Positions 8,814 to 17,535 of a stretch of 64,000 bases of DNA are shown piece after piece (positions within the stretch are counted from its first letter, which is position 1; every line of letters begins with the position of its first letter). The position numbers were made by a program, and so were the translations under genes. The stretch is from Pontibacter sp. Tf4. GTDB lineage: Bacteria > Bacteroidota > Bacteroidia > Cytophagales > Hymenobacteraceae. The stretch covers positions 62,001-126,000 of the forward strand of contig NZ_JACKZC010000010.1 in NCBI RefSeq assembly GCF_014212495.1, written 5' to 3'. The notes below the pieces were generated by a model, which made no database searches, was not told the origin of the DNA, and was given only the letters and a program-made list of their open reading frames with translations.

Positions 8814-9446
8814 GTGGATCTACAAAATATCAAGAACATCATCTTCGACCTGGGCGGGGTGATCATCAACATAGATTATCAAAAGAGTTTACACGAGTTG
8901 CTGAACTATAGTAGAACCGGCACAGCCATGGAGTTTACCCAGAAAGCACAGTCCAAGCTGTTCGACCTGTATGAGACCGGGCAAAGCACCTGCCAGGAGT
9001 TCCGTGACAGCCTGCGCCAGGAATACGACCTGCAGGCTACCGACGAGGAGATTGACGCCGCCTGGAATGCCATGCTGCTGGATATACCAAAGGAGCGCAT
9101 CGACCTGCTGCAGGAACTCGGCAAAAACTACAGGTTGTTCCTGCTGAGCAACACCAATGCCATCCACCTGAAAAAGTTTAACGAGATCGTAGCGCACAGC
9201 TTTACCATCCCGAACCTGGACTCCTTATTTGAGCAGAGCTACTACTCGCACCTGGTGGGCAAGCGCAAACCCGATGCCGCCATTTTTGAGCAGATACTGG
9301 CAGAGAACAACCTGAAAAAAGAAGAAACCCTGTTTATAGACGACAGCATACAGCATATTGAGAGCGCACGCAACATTGGCTTACACACCCTGCACCTGCA
9401 GCCGCCGTTAACTATAAATTCGTTTTTTAAGAATGCCCTTCAGTAA
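8814..9446 (+). CDS. HAD family hydrolase, YihX-like
   Basis: A 210-aa cytosolic haloacid-dehalogenase-type phosphatase. Motif I is FDLGGVII with nucleophile Asp12; the usual second Asp is Gly, as in the YihX/HAD-IA-v3 group. Motif II is LLSNTN, motif III is the Lys of GKRKPD and motif IV is FIDDS. A helical cap lies between motifs I and II. YihX relatives dephosphorylate sugar phosphates such as alpha-glucose-1-phosphate; the actual substrate here is unknown. The start is GTG. The 3' end overlaps the next gene by 14 bp, so the two are an operon. Confidence 0.9.
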   Translation: MDLQNIKNIIFDLGGVIINIDYQKSLHELLNYSRTGTAMEFTQKAQSKLFDLYETGQSTCQEFRDSLRQEYDLQATDEEIDAAWNAMLLDIPKERIDLLQELGKNYRLFLLSNTNAIHLKKFNEIVAHSFTIPNLDSLFEQSYYSHLVGKRKPDAAIFEQILAENNLKKEETLFIDDSIQHIESARNIGLHTLHLQPPLTINSFFKNALQ

Positions 9447-10719
9447 GCAGCAGCGCACATACGGCCTGCATCTACTGCTGTTTATAGTTACCTGCCTTAC
9501 CACAACTATAGCCGGCGCCGAATGGATGACGGACAGGCTGTTCTTTGTGGGCCCGGAAGGCTTAACCTGGACCGGAACCTTTACCTGGGCTGAAGTACTG
9601 GCAGGCTTATACTTTTCGGTACCATTCCTGGGGGTGCTCACCGTACACGAGTTCGGGCATTATTTTACGGCCAGGCACTATAAAACACGTGTTACACTCC
9701 CCTATTACATTCCGCTGTGGTTTGGCATTACGGCAGCCATTGGTACGATGAGTGCCTTTATCCGCATCAAAAGCCGCATTTACTCGCGCCAGCAGTTCTT
9801 CGACATTGGTATTGCCGGACCGCTGGCCGGGTTTATAGTTGCTATTCCGCTGCTGTGGTATGGCTTTACGCACCTGCCGGCACCAGAGCATATATTTACC
9901 ATTCACCCGGAGTACAGGCAATTCGGGCTGGATTATGCCGCGCATGTGTACGAGCAGACGATGGGTAATTTTTCACTGGGCAAAAACCTATTGTTCGTGT
10001 TCTTTGAGCAATATGTAGCCAACGGGCCGGTGCCAAATGCATACGAGATCATCCATTACCCGCTTTTGTTTGCCGGCTACCTGGCACTTTTCTTTACAGC
10101 CTTAAACCTGCTCCCGATCGGGCAGCTGGATGGCGGACATATTCTGTATGGCTTGCTGGGATCTAAGCGATTTAACAGGCTCTCTCCCGTCTTTTTCTCT
10201 TTCTTTATACTATACGCCGGCCTCGGGGTAGTATCGCCGCACAACACACCACTCTGGTCCGATGAGCTGCTGTTTTTCTTTGTGCCTTTCACCTACTGGG
10301 CCTTCCGGAAACTGATTGCTGACCGCCGCTATAGTATGAGTGCAGCACTGTTAATGCTGATGCTGCAGTATAGCTTAGCTACCACTTTACCTGATTGGGC
10401 CGGCTATATCTGGGTGTGGCCGACGTATGCGTTGTACCTGGTGTTTGTGCTGCAACCAGCGGTGCCAAAGTTACCTTTCGCGGTTTATGCAGCTATCGTT
10501 ATCCTGGTAGTGCAGTTCTTCATCTCGTTCCTGTTTCCGGGGGCGGATGGCTATAGTGGTTGGCTGCTGTATGGGCTGTTGCTGTCGCGGGTGATGGGCC
10601 TGTTCCATCCGTCCTGCCCCAACGAGCGGCCTATTACTCCCCTACGGAAAGCACTGGGGATACTGGCCTTTGTCATTTTTATCCTCTGCTTTACCCCGAC
10701 ACCATTCATCATCGAATAA
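9433..10719 (+). CDS. Site-2 protease family membrane metalloprotease (M50)
   Basis: A 428-aa polytopic membrane protease. The zinc site is VHEFGHYF (His72, Glu73, His76), with the third ligand Asp233 in LLPIGQLDGGH. Between them are IAGPLAGF, typical of S2P-like M50 enzymes, and several hydrophobic helices. A further C-terminal membrane block (about 260-428) has no recognisable motif. S2P enzymes cleave transmembrane segments in regulated proteolysis; no anti-sigma substrate is adjacent. It overlaps the HAD gene by 14 bp and is closed by the terminator at 10743-10779. Confidence 0.92.
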   Translation: MPFSKQQRTYGLHLLLFIVTCLTTTIAGAEWMTDRLFFVGPEGLTWTGTFTWAEVLAGLYFSVPFLGVLTVHEFGHYFTARHYKTRVTLPYYIPLWFGITAAIGTMSAFIRIKSRIYSRQQFFDIGIAGPLAGFIVAIPLLWYGFTHLPAPEHIFTIHPEYRQFGLDYAAHVYEQTMGNFSLGKNLLFVFFEQYVANGPVPNAYEIIHYPLLFAGYLALFFTALNLLPIGQLDGGHILYGLLGSKRFNRLSPVFFSFFILYAGLGVVSPHNTPLWSDELLFFFVPFTYWAFRKLIADRRYSMSAALLMLMLQYSLATTLPDWAGYIWVWPTYALYLVFVLQPAVPKLPFAVYAAIVILVVQFFISFLFPGADGYSGWLLYGLLLSRVMGLFHPSCPNERPITPLRKALGILAFVIFILCFTPTPFIIE

Positions 10720-10742
10720 CACACCAACCTAAATAGCGCACT

Positions 10743-10779
10743 AAAAAGCCCGGACCAGTTAAACGGCTCCGGGCTTTTT
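10743..10779. terminator. Bidirectional intrinsic terminator
   Basis: AAAAAGCCCGGA pairs with TCCGGGCTTTTT across a 13-nt loop between the convergent M50 and rhodanese genes. A full AACTATAGTT palindrome follows at about 10791-10800. Confidence 0.92.
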
Positions 10780-10800
10780 ACTTATTGTTAAACTATAGTT

Positions 10801-11103
10801 TTAGCCATTGTAGGTCTGTATACCGCCTAACAGGTTGCGCACATTGCTAAAGCCCTGCTGCTGCAGAAAAGCCTTTGCCGTGGCCGAGCGCGCCCCTGAT
10901 TTACAGTGCACGATCACTTCCTGCTCTTTCAGGTCTTCCAGGTCATCCAGGCGCTGTGGCAACGTACCGAGTGGGATGTTCTGTGAGCCGGCAATGTTGC
11001 TTTCCTGGTATTCCCAGTCTTCGCGTACATCTATAATAACCGGTGTTTCGCCTTTGTTCAGGCGTTCTTTCAGCTCTTCTGCCGTAATATCTGTCGTGAT
11101 CAT
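10801..11103 (-). CDS. Rhodanese-like domain protein
   Basis: A 100-aa single-domain rhodanese. It keeps IIDVREDWEY near the N terminus and the persulfide-forming Cys67 in the loop VHCKSGARS, so it should be catalytically competent for sulfur transfer. Length is typical of stand-alone GlpE/PspE-like proteins without a signal peptide. Its ATG overlaps the stop of the T9SS gene (ATGA), which implies translational coupling to a secreted protein, an odd pairing. Confidence 0.92.
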   Translation of the reverse strand: MITTDITAEELKERLNKGETPVIIDVREDWEYQESNIAGSQNIPLGTLPQRLDDLEDLKEQEVIVHCKSGARSATAKAFLQQQGFSNVRNLLGGIQTYNG

Positions 11104-12914
11104 AGAGTTATTATTACTTTTCTGGTGATGATTGTTTTGCCTGTATTTATCCGGAAAGTGTACATACCAGCCGGCAGGTGACTCAAATTTAAGGTATTTA
11201 CCTGAGCATTGCGCTGTTGGGCATAAACTTGCCTGCCGGTTACATCATAAACAACTATAGATCTATAGTTGCCGCTTAACTGCAACTCGCCTTTGCCCGG
11301 GTTAGGGTAAACCTCTATGGCAGCTGTTTCAGGCGTTTCGTTCTCTATGCCAAGTGCCGAGCCGGTCATCAGGGGGCGCAGCATAACAGCGCCCTGCAGG
11401 TAGGTATCGGGTTGCCAGCCGGTGTTGCTGCTCCATATAAAACGTGTGCCCGGGCTGTTGCTATTCCTGTCGAAACCGAAGTTAATGAACTGGTTGGCCG
11501 GCTGGCTCCAGCCCAGGTAAAAAATACCACTCACAGATACGGGCTGGCTTAGCACCACTTCGTAAAATTCGTTTTCTGCTTCGGTGTACTTTACCTCAAA
11601 GCTTTCCTGGTGCAGCACACGGCCTGGCTGGCCATTTTCTTCTTCCCAGATCCTGAGGGTAAGTTGACGGCCTTCGTGCAAAGGTGGTATAACCGGGAAG
11701 TAAATCTTAAACCCGCGCACCTGGTCCGGACGGTTCAGCTCGAAACGCATGGCAACCTGCGTTGTATTGCCGGAAGCCAGCAGCGCAAAGCCGCCTTCGG
11801 CTGTGCCATCGTCATAGGCAAAGAAATCAGCAAAGGTGGTGTAACGAAAGGTCGTGTCGTTGGCAGCCTGTAGCGGGTTTTGCTCCTGCGTATTTAGCCG
11901 GAACCCATGCACCAGCGTGAAACCCGCAGATGGCAAAGCAGTACTGTTGACACGTGGCTTTCCGCCGATTTTATACTGCCACGCCTTAGCAGGCACCAGC
12001 CCCTGCGCCACCAGAAACGTATCGGCAGCGGAAGTACCGGCCCGTTTCAAAAACCCACGCCAGCTAATGGCGCCTGGCACAATGCCTAAGTTGTTCAGGG
12101 TTGCTGTCACAGAATCGGCAAGGGCTGCTTCGGGATTCTCGAGGAATTGGATCGCCGGCATGGCGGTATAGTTACGGAGCAGTGGTGAAACCGGCTGGCT
12201 GATGGCAATATCGCGGGTTGTGTTCTGCCCCTTGCGGCGGTTTTTATCCAACTCTATGTAGTCCAGGTTCCAGATATCAAGTAAACCGCTTCGTTGGCCA
12301 ATGTTGCGGAACCTGAACTGGAATTCGTTATGAAGGTAGCGGGCTTCTTTTAACCCCAGAAATACCTGTGTAAAATCCGTTGTCTGGCCCGGAGCGTTCT
12401 GTCGCCATACCTGCTGCCAGTTACCGGAGCTGTCTTTAAAATCGAGGGCCAGGTAAAAAGAGTTTTCTACCGTTCTGTCCGGTACATTTCCCACTCCGCC
12501 CGACTGCCAGTAAAAACTCAGGTAAACCGAATCGGCAGGTGTAAGCGCGCCTAAGCGAATGGGCTGTGAGGTAAGCGTATCGGAAGGGCCAGGGTTGGTA
12601 GCGCCGGGCAGGTAGGGCTTGCCTGCTGTATTTACCCCGTCAAAAGTCGCTACATTTTTAGTGACCGGTTTATCGGCAAACCGGTTGCTGACATACACGC
12701 CGCCGTTTATCCAGCGTGCAGGATCGGGCTGGTTGGTAGTGGTAGCAAAATCATCGAAAAAAGGCAGGCCTACTGCAGCTACTGATGCCGTTCTATAGTT
12801 ACCGCTGTATTGTACCTGGCGCTGTTCTGCGGGCAGAGGCGTAAATACCACCTGCGCCCGGGCAGCCCAACTATAGCTACAAAGTACAACGGCAAGCAGC
12901 AGGATCTTTTTCAT
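11100..12914 (-). CDS. Secreted protein with T9SS type A sorting domain
   Basis: About 604 aa from ATG 12914 (an upstream in-frame ATG at 12938 gives 612). The later start places a clean signal peptide first (MKKILLLAVVLCSYSWAARA|Q). The body is beta-rich with no catalytic motif I recognise and repeats Gly/Asn-rich segments such as FGFDRNSNSPG. The last about 75 residues are a Por-secretion-system tail: IEVYPNPGKGELQLSG, VYDVTGRQVY and LPAGMYTFRI, ending with a basic patch. It is exported by Sec and then type IX secretion and is probably cell-surface attached. It overlaps the rhodanese gene by 4 bp. Confidence 0.9.
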   Translation of the reverse strand: MKKILLLAVVLCSYSWAARAQVVFTPLPAEQRQVQYSGNYRTASVAAVGLPFFDDFATTTNQPDPARWINGGVYVSNRFADKPVTKNVATFDGVNTAGKPYLPGATNPGPSDTLTSQPIRLGALTPADSVYLSFYWQSGGVGNVPDRTVENSFYLALDFKDSSGNWQQVWRQNAPGQTTDFTQVFLGLKEARYLHNEFQFRFRNIGQRSGLLDIWNLDYIELDKNRRKGQNTTRDIAISQPVSPLLRNYTAMPAIQFLENPEAALADSVTATLNNLGIVPGAISWRGFLKRAGTSAADTFLVAQGLVPAKAWQYKIGGKPRVNSTALPSAGFTLVHGFRLNTQEQNPLQAANDTTFRYTTFADFFAYDDGTAEGGFALLASGNTTQVAMRFELNRPDQVRGFKIYFPVIPPLHEGRQLTLRIWEEENGQPGRVLHQESFEVKYTEAENEFYEVVLSQPVSVSGIFYLGWSQPANQFINFGFDRNSNSPGTRFIWSSNTGWQPDTYLQGAVMLRPLMTGSALGIENETPETAAIEVYPNPGKGELQLSGNYRSIVVYDVTGRQVYAQQRNAQVNTLNLSHLPAGMYTFRINTGKTIITRKVIITL

Positions 12915-13016
12915 AGGGTTCGGCAGATGAGGGAACAAAGGAAGAAGTTAGGGATTTTATGGGTTAAAAGCCATCACCTGTACGCAATTTTTGAGTTTAA
13001 GTAAACTACTTAAACC

Positions 13017-13042
13017 AAAACGCCCGCCACAGGGGCAGGCGC
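13017..13042 (-). terminator. Intrinsic terminator for PASTA gene
   Basis: Read on the minus strand, CGCCTGCC pairs with GGCGGGCG around CCTGT and is followed by TTTT. It lies 20 bp downstream of the PASTA gene stop. Confidence 0.75.
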
Positions 13043-13061
13043 TATAGGTATGGTACGTTGT

Positions 13062-13853
13062 TTACTCTATGGTCTCGATCGGTTCGGTACCGGCCACCCA
13101 CAGGTCCACCAGTTCACCTACACGTATTTTGGCACCTACTTCGGCAAACGGACGCTGTTTCAGCACTGTTCCATCCGGCTCGCTGCTGCCCTGCACGTAA
13201 AGTATGTTGCCTATCTGCAGCCCCTGCCCTACCAGCAGCACCGACGCTTCATCAACCGGCATTCCTACTACATCCGGCACTTCAAACTCGGTATTGCCCA
13301 GGCCATCGCCTACGTGCAGGTCCACTACCGAGCCTTTTGGTATCAGTTCGCCCGGCTTTACTTCTTTGCCATTCACCAGCTGTTTCAGCACCGCGTTTTT
13401 CTGCAGGTCCGGTACATTTTTGATCTTGCCTACTTTCAGATCGTAGCTTTTCAGGATCAGTTCCGCATTCTTCACCGACCCGTCGATCAGTTTTGGCATC
13501 TTGATCATCGGCGGGTTTTTCATGTTGATGGAGATGTAGATCTTGCGGCCCTCCTTTACCTGCGCGCCCGGTGCCGGGTCCTGTGTTAAGATCTCGAACG
13601 GCTTGCGGTCAGAATTGTAACTGGAGTCGTTTACAAAGTAGTTCAGGTTCTGCTCTTCCAGAAAAGCTTCGGCATCCGACAGCAGCATCCCTGTAATTTT
13701 AGGCACTGGCACGCTCTCGCCGTGGTTGGTACTCGATGGCAGGTAAAAGTAAAAGAAGCCTATTACAAGCACGCCAACTATAGCTGCCATAATAGCCAGG
13801 TGCTTCAGCACATCGGCAAACGAATTCGCTTTTAACATTTTTTTCTTAGACAA
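13062..13853 (-). CDS. PASTA domain membrane protein
   Basis: A 263-aa protein: a short cytoplasmic N-terminus rich in Lys, one transmembrane helix at about 18-37, then three PASTA repeats. The repeats start near VPKITGMLLSDAEAFLEEQ, MPKLIDGSVKNAELIL and VPDVVGMPVDEASVLL. PASTA domains bind muropeptides or peptidoglycan in the envelope. Here they are not attached to a Ser/Thr kinase or a penicillin-binding protein. It lies 106 bp downstream of, and on the same strand as, the double D-Ala-D-Ala ligase, which supports a cell-wall role. A terminator follows. Confidence 0.92.
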   Translation of the reverse strand: MSKKKMLKANSFADVLKHLAIMAAIVGVLVIGFFYFYLPSSTNHGESVPVPKITGMLLSDAEAFLEEQNLNYFVNDSSYNSDRKPFEILTQDPAPGAQVKEGRKIYISINMKNPPMIKMPKLIDGSVKNAELILKSYDLKVGKIKNVPDLQKNAVLKQLVNGKEVKPGELIPKGSVVDLHVGDGLGNTEFEVPDVVGMPVDEASVLLVGQGLQIGNILYVQGSSEPDGTVLKQRPFAEVGAKIRVGELVDLWVAGTEPIETIE

Positions 13854-13959
13854 TAGATGTTAGACAATAGACATAAGACTTTTTATCCTGCACTATTACC
13901 AACTTTCTAACTTATAAACTTTTTAACTTTCTAACTATAAGACGCAAGGTATTGCGTCT

Positions 13960-16662
13960 CTACACTATCGCTTTCATCTTCGTTCGCTCCACGCCGTAGG
14001 TCAGGATGCGGTCGATGAAGTCGTATGGTTTGTAGCCGTTGATGGCGGTCTGGTGGAAAATACAGGTTGCCGGCGTCATGCCTGGCAGCGAGTTTACTTC
14101 TATGATGATCGTTTCCACTTCATCGTTCTCCAGCACACGCACAAACGCATCGATACGCGCATAGCCTTCAATGTTCAAAATCTGGGCCACACGCTTCAGG
14201 TCTTCCTTCACCTGGTCTGATATCTTCTGACGACGCTCCGGGTCAGCGGCATAACGCGCAGGCGTAATGTTTTGTCCTTCTCCAGCTAAAAACTTCTCTT
14301 CCAGGCTCAGAACTTCGCCTTCAGCTAATGCTTCCGATGCTTCAAATACTTCGTACTGCACGCTTCCGTCCGGGCCATGCGTTGTCAGCAAACCGCCGGT
14401 AATTTCCAGGAAGTGCTTGGCGCCGTTTCTGGAGATAAGCGTCTCTACTAAAAAGCCCTGTTTATTCGGGAATTCTTCTTTAAAACCTAATGACAAGGTG
14501 CGGGCACAATCAGTATCCAATTCTTCCATTTCGCGGAAGATCAGGGTAGTAAAGGCTTCCAGTTCGGCACGGTTCTTTATCTTTTTCACAGCAGAGCTGC
14601 AACCATCGTCGGCTGGCTTGGCAATGAACGGATAAGGGAAGTCGGTTTCTATAGTTTGGAAGAAGGCTTCTTTATCCTGCAGCCAGTCTTCTTTCCAGGC
14701 CATGCGGTGCTTGGCAACCGGCACGCCATGTTTGCCCAGTATTTCGTTGGTTTCGTACTTGTTTATAGTTATCTGCGACGAGCGGATACCCGAACCGTTG
14801 TACGGGATGTATAGTTTCTCCAGCTCCGCCTGCAACGCGCCATCTTCACCCGGACGACCATGCAATGCGATAAACACGGCATCTACCAGGTTTTTCAACT
14901 GGCTATAGGTGATGCGCTGTGGCTCCTGTAGCGTGCTGCCTGTATACTTGCGGGTGATACTTTCAGCTTCTTCTGCGATCTGGGCCAGCACAGGGTGCGG
15001 CTTCCCACCATTCTCAAAGTACAACACCTTCTCTTTAATGTCGTCTGCATTATCCTTCAGCATGATGTTGATCGGGATGGTATACAAACGGTGCTCTTCG
15101 TTGCTGCCCGTCAGGAACACCGGAACCGGCTCATACTTTACAGACGAAGAAAGCTTTTCGTAAATGTTACGGCCACTCTCCACCGAAATATGGCGCTCCG
15201 ACGAGTAACCACCCATGATCACACCCACCCGGATCTTATCATGGCGATGCGCCTGCTCTTCCCTGATGCTCTTATCCAGTTCGGCCAGCAGTTTGGTAAA
15301 TTTCACCGTGTCCTTGCCAGACTTCAATCGTTCAGCAATGGATGTACGGATAATATAAGTCAGGAATTGTGATGGGTTAAGCCCGATCTCAGCAGCCTGG
15401 TGGAAGAAGAATGACGACGGCAACATACCCGATGTGGTATTCGGGTCGTTCAGGAATATCTCGTTGTTATCGGTAATAAAGCCATCCAGGCGCGCATACA
15501 CGTTAAACCCGAAGGCTGTGAACAAACGGCTGGTAGCTTGTCTTATGCTTTGGATCTGCTCTGTTGGCAGGTTAATTGGCGTAATTTTACGGCTCAGACC
15601 CGGCAGGTATTTCGAACGGTAGTCAAATACTTCGCTACCCTTCACGATCTCGGTTGGCGGCAAGGCAATTGGCTGACCCTGCTCATCCTGCACTACAATG
15701 CAAGAGAACTCTTTGCCACGGATAAAGGCTTCTACTAACACCTGTTGCTCATGCTCTATGTTGGTCAGCGTAATTGTATCAGTAGCAGTTGTGTTGAAGG
15801 TGTTGTTTATATGGTTGAACAGTTCTTCCGGGTGGTAAACTATAGTTTTGTCCTCTAGCTGCACCGGCATACCGATGCCTTCACGAATATCCACCAGCTG
15901 CTTGATGCTCATGAGCTGCTTCTCCTCGCCCATTGCCAGCCACTGTGCTTTGTAAATGGTTTTGGTAAAGAAACTGCGCTCTACTCCTAGCTCAAAAACT
16001 GAAAAGTCATTCTCTTTTATAATAGAAACCCCGATAGAAGAACCTTGATGCGGTGCTTTTAACACTAGCGGCAAGCCAAGATCAGCTACCAGTTTCTCAA
16101 ATATCTGCGTACGGTTCTGCTTATCAGACCACTCTGTATAGTTGATGATGCGGTAATCCGGTGTCGGGAAGCCGTGCTGTTTTAGCATTTCCTTCTGCGC
16201 CACCTTATCAATACCGATCGCCGACGGAAGTATACCCGAGCCTGAGTAAGGAATATGATACCACTCCAGCAAACCCTGAATACTACCATCCTCGCCATAA
16301 GGGCCGTGCAGTGCCAGAAACGCAAAATCAAAATGATTCCGGAATTCGTTTGGCTGCAGACGCTTGCCGGCTTTGGCTATAATTTCGTCCTGCTCTTCTA
16401 TATTCAGTTCACCCAACGATTCCAGGTATACCTGCAGGCTGTGCTCACTTTCCGGAAGCGCATCAACCGGCGGATAAAAGTCGCGGATCGTACCTTTGTA
16501 AATGTACTGCCAATCTAAAAGTATAAAGTTGCCCAGGCTGTCCACAAATACCGGAGCAGCTTCAAAAAGGGCTTTATCTAAGTTATCGTAAACCGTACGG
16601 CCACCTGCAAACGAGATCTCACGCTCACGCGACGGCCCACCGAAAATTATTCCTACTCTCAT
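13960..16662 (-). CDS. ddl: Tandem-fused D-alanine--D-alanine ligase
   Basis: At 900 aa it is about 2.5 times a normal Ddl and contains two full Ddl-like ATP-grasp units. Copy 1 (about 1-445) has VGIIFGGPSREREIS, LHGPYGEDG, the ATP loop KAPHQGSSIGVS (about 202-213) and LNDPNTTSGM (Asp406, Asn408), where the usual metal Glu is Asp. Copy 2 (about 476-900) has VGVIMGGYSSERHIS, LHGRPGEDG, an altered ATP loop (KPADDGCSSAVKK) and a canonical EVNSLPGMT metal site. Ddl joins two D-alanines for peptidoglycan. The two copies look complementary: one keeps the standard omega/ATP loop, the other the standard metal residues. It is the upstream partner of the PASTA gene. Confidence 0.93.
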   Translation of the reverse strand: MRVGIIFGGPSREREISFAGGRTVYDNLDKALFEAAPVFVDSLGNFILLDWQYIYKGTIRDFYPPVDALPESEHSLQVYLESLGELNIEEQDEIIAKAGKRLQPNEFRNHFDFAFLALHGPYGEDGSIQGLLEWYHIPYSGSGILPSAIGIDKVAQKEMLKQHGFPTPDYRIINYTEWSDKQNRTQIFEKLVADLGLPLVLKAPHQGSSIGVSIIKENDFSVFELGVERSFFTKTIYKAQWLAMGEEKQLMSIKQLVDIREGIGMPVQLEDKTIVYHPEELFNHINNTFNTTATDTITLTNIEHEQQVLVEAFIRGKEFSCIVVQDEQGQPIALPPTEIVKGSEVFDYRSKYLPGLSRKITPINLPTEQIQSIRQATSRLFTAFGFNVYARLDGFITDNNEIFLNDPNTTSGMLPSSFFFHQAAEIGLNPSQFLTYIIRTSIAERLKSGKDTVKFTKLLAELDKSIREEQAHRHDKIRVGVIMGGYSSERHISVESGRNIYEKLSSSVKYEPVPVFLTGSNEEHRLYTIPINIMLKDNADDIKEKVLYFENGGKPHPVLAQIAEEAESITRKYTGSTLQEPQRITYSQLKNLVDAVFIALHGRPGEDGALQAELEKLYIPYNGSGIRSSQITINKYETNEILGKHGVPVAKHRMAWKEDWLQDKEAFFQTIETDFPYPFIAKPADDGCSSAVKKIKNRAELEAFTTLIFREMEELDTDCARTLSLGFKEEFPNKQGFLVETLISRNGAKHFLEITGGLLTTHGPDGSVQYEVFEASEALAEGEVLSLEEKFLAGEGQNITPARYAADPERRQKISDQVKEDLKRVAQILNIEGYARIDAFVRVLENDEVETIIIEVNSLPGMTPATCIFHQTAINGYKPYDFIDRILTYGVERTKMKAIV

Positions 16663-16765
16663 TCCTGCAAAGGTAATAAATTGGAAGCGTTTATTAATAG
16701 GGTTAAAAGGTAAGGGTTTTATTTAGAATTTATAACTGGAAGTATAGGTTCAATAGTATAATTCT

Positions 16766-16845
16766 ATTGTCATGTCGAGCGATAGTCGAGACATCTTAAG
16801 TGTCATATAATACCTATTGTCATTTCGAGTGCAGCGAGAAATCTA
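16766..16845. repeat. Two copies of TGTCATxTCGAG palindromic element
   Basis: Copy 1 (about 16766-16796) reads CTATTGTCATGTCGAG, then ends TCGAGACATCT. Copy 2 (about 16815-16844) reads CTATTGTCATTTCGAG, then ends CGAGAAATCT. The arms are ATGTC/GACAT in copy 1 and ATTTC/GAAAT in copy 2, so the one arm difference is compensated (G-C to T-A). A covarying pair is evidence that the element is kept as a hairpin. The motif resembles a dispersed intergenic element common in Bacteroidota genomes; this is from general familiarity, not a search. Confidence 0.75.
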
Positions 16846-17006
16846 TCTCAGCTCATAGTTAATTAAGACATGGCAGCGTGCGCAGCTCCTGCTAGCGTCT
16901 GGTGCTATAGTCGACGTTACCTACTAACCGAACCAAGCCGTTGTTCTATAGCATCTACCAATCCTGGGAGCTCTAAGAGCCTACCGTTCTACAGTTTCTT
17001 TGGCTC

Positions 17007-17023
17007 CCTCCCGGGCCGGGAGG
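17007..17023. repeat. GC-rich perfect hairpin
   Basis: CCTCCCGG and CCGGGAGG flank one base (or CCTCCC/GGGAGG around a 5-nt loop). It lies inside a GC-rich block at about 17000-17060 unlike the AT-richer flanks. There is no T-run, so it is not a terminator. Confidence 0.7.
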
Positions 17024-17215
17024 CCCCGTCTTCGGGCATCGCGCTGCTTTCGCTTCCTTGGCTCCTAACGTCGCCATGCCTGACGGCACCGGAACCTCTC
17101 GAGGCGCTCAACCCAAAGACTAAAAACAAGTTCGATAGCTACGACTAAGGCTATAGTTACTGTGCTTACTTTTAGTCAAAGCAGATTGGTTTTTCTCTTG
17201 GTTGTATTTCCCTAG

Positions 17216-17233
17216 GGACAGGTAAACCTGTCC
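17216..17233. repeat. GGACAGG-TAAA-CCTGTCC hairpin
   Basis: A perfect 7-bp stem with a 4-nt loop in the ddl-pgk spacer, with no adjacent T-run. Probably one of the short intergenic palindromes of this genome. Confidence 0.7.
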
Positions 17234-17290
17234 TCTTCGTGTACTGTAACTATAACACAATAGTCGCAACTGTAACAAAGGCCAAAAGCT

Positions 17291-17312
17291 CCCCGCCTTA
17301 GACAAGGAGGGG
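17291..17312. repeat. CCCCGCCTT hairpin element
   Basis: CCCCGCCTT pairs with AAGGAGGGG around AGAC, with one mismatch in the middle. It is followed by CAGGGGTGG and two overlapping CTATAG palindromes near 17337-17349. A non-coding repeat. Confidence 0.65.
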
Positions 17313-17447
17313 CAGGGGTGGTTGGACAACTACAACTATAGAACTATAGCCGTTGACGCTGCAAGAGCTCCGCACAGTGCCAAGCCAAAATCCTGAAAAT
17401 CCTAAGATCCTGCAAATCCTGATTCAGACAAACTATACTGTTTTCAC

Positions 17448-17455
17448 TATATTTG
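17448..17455 (+). promoter_or_regulatory. Bacteroidota -7 element for pgk
   Basis: TATATTTG matches the TAnnTTTG consensus of the Bacteroidota primary sigma factor, about 80 bp before the pgk ATG. A clear TTG at the -33 position was not seen, so the call rests on the -7 box and position. Confidence 0.5.
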
Positions 17456-17535
17456 TTCATCTTTATAAATTTCAGCAACAAAATAAGCTGAAACTCGAAC
17501 AACGTTAACAAGAAATAAAACTATAACCTTACCAC

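Larger units (their letters stand above)
16663..17535. other. 870-bp repeat-rich spacer without genes
   Basis: The region between ddl and pgk has no supported gene. Plus-strand frames here run through palindromes. It carries two copies of a TGTCATxTCGAG element, three further hairpins listed separately, six CTATAG palindromes, and near its end a pgk promoter element. The mosaic composition suggests an accumulation site for short repeats. Confidence 0.8.

Noticed and set aside
16870..17148. A 92-codon plus-strand frame in the ddl-pgk spacer
   Set aside because: It runs through the GC-rich palindromes and CTATAG repeats, has no domain, and its Ser/Pro/Leu-rich composition is typical of chance frames through repeats.
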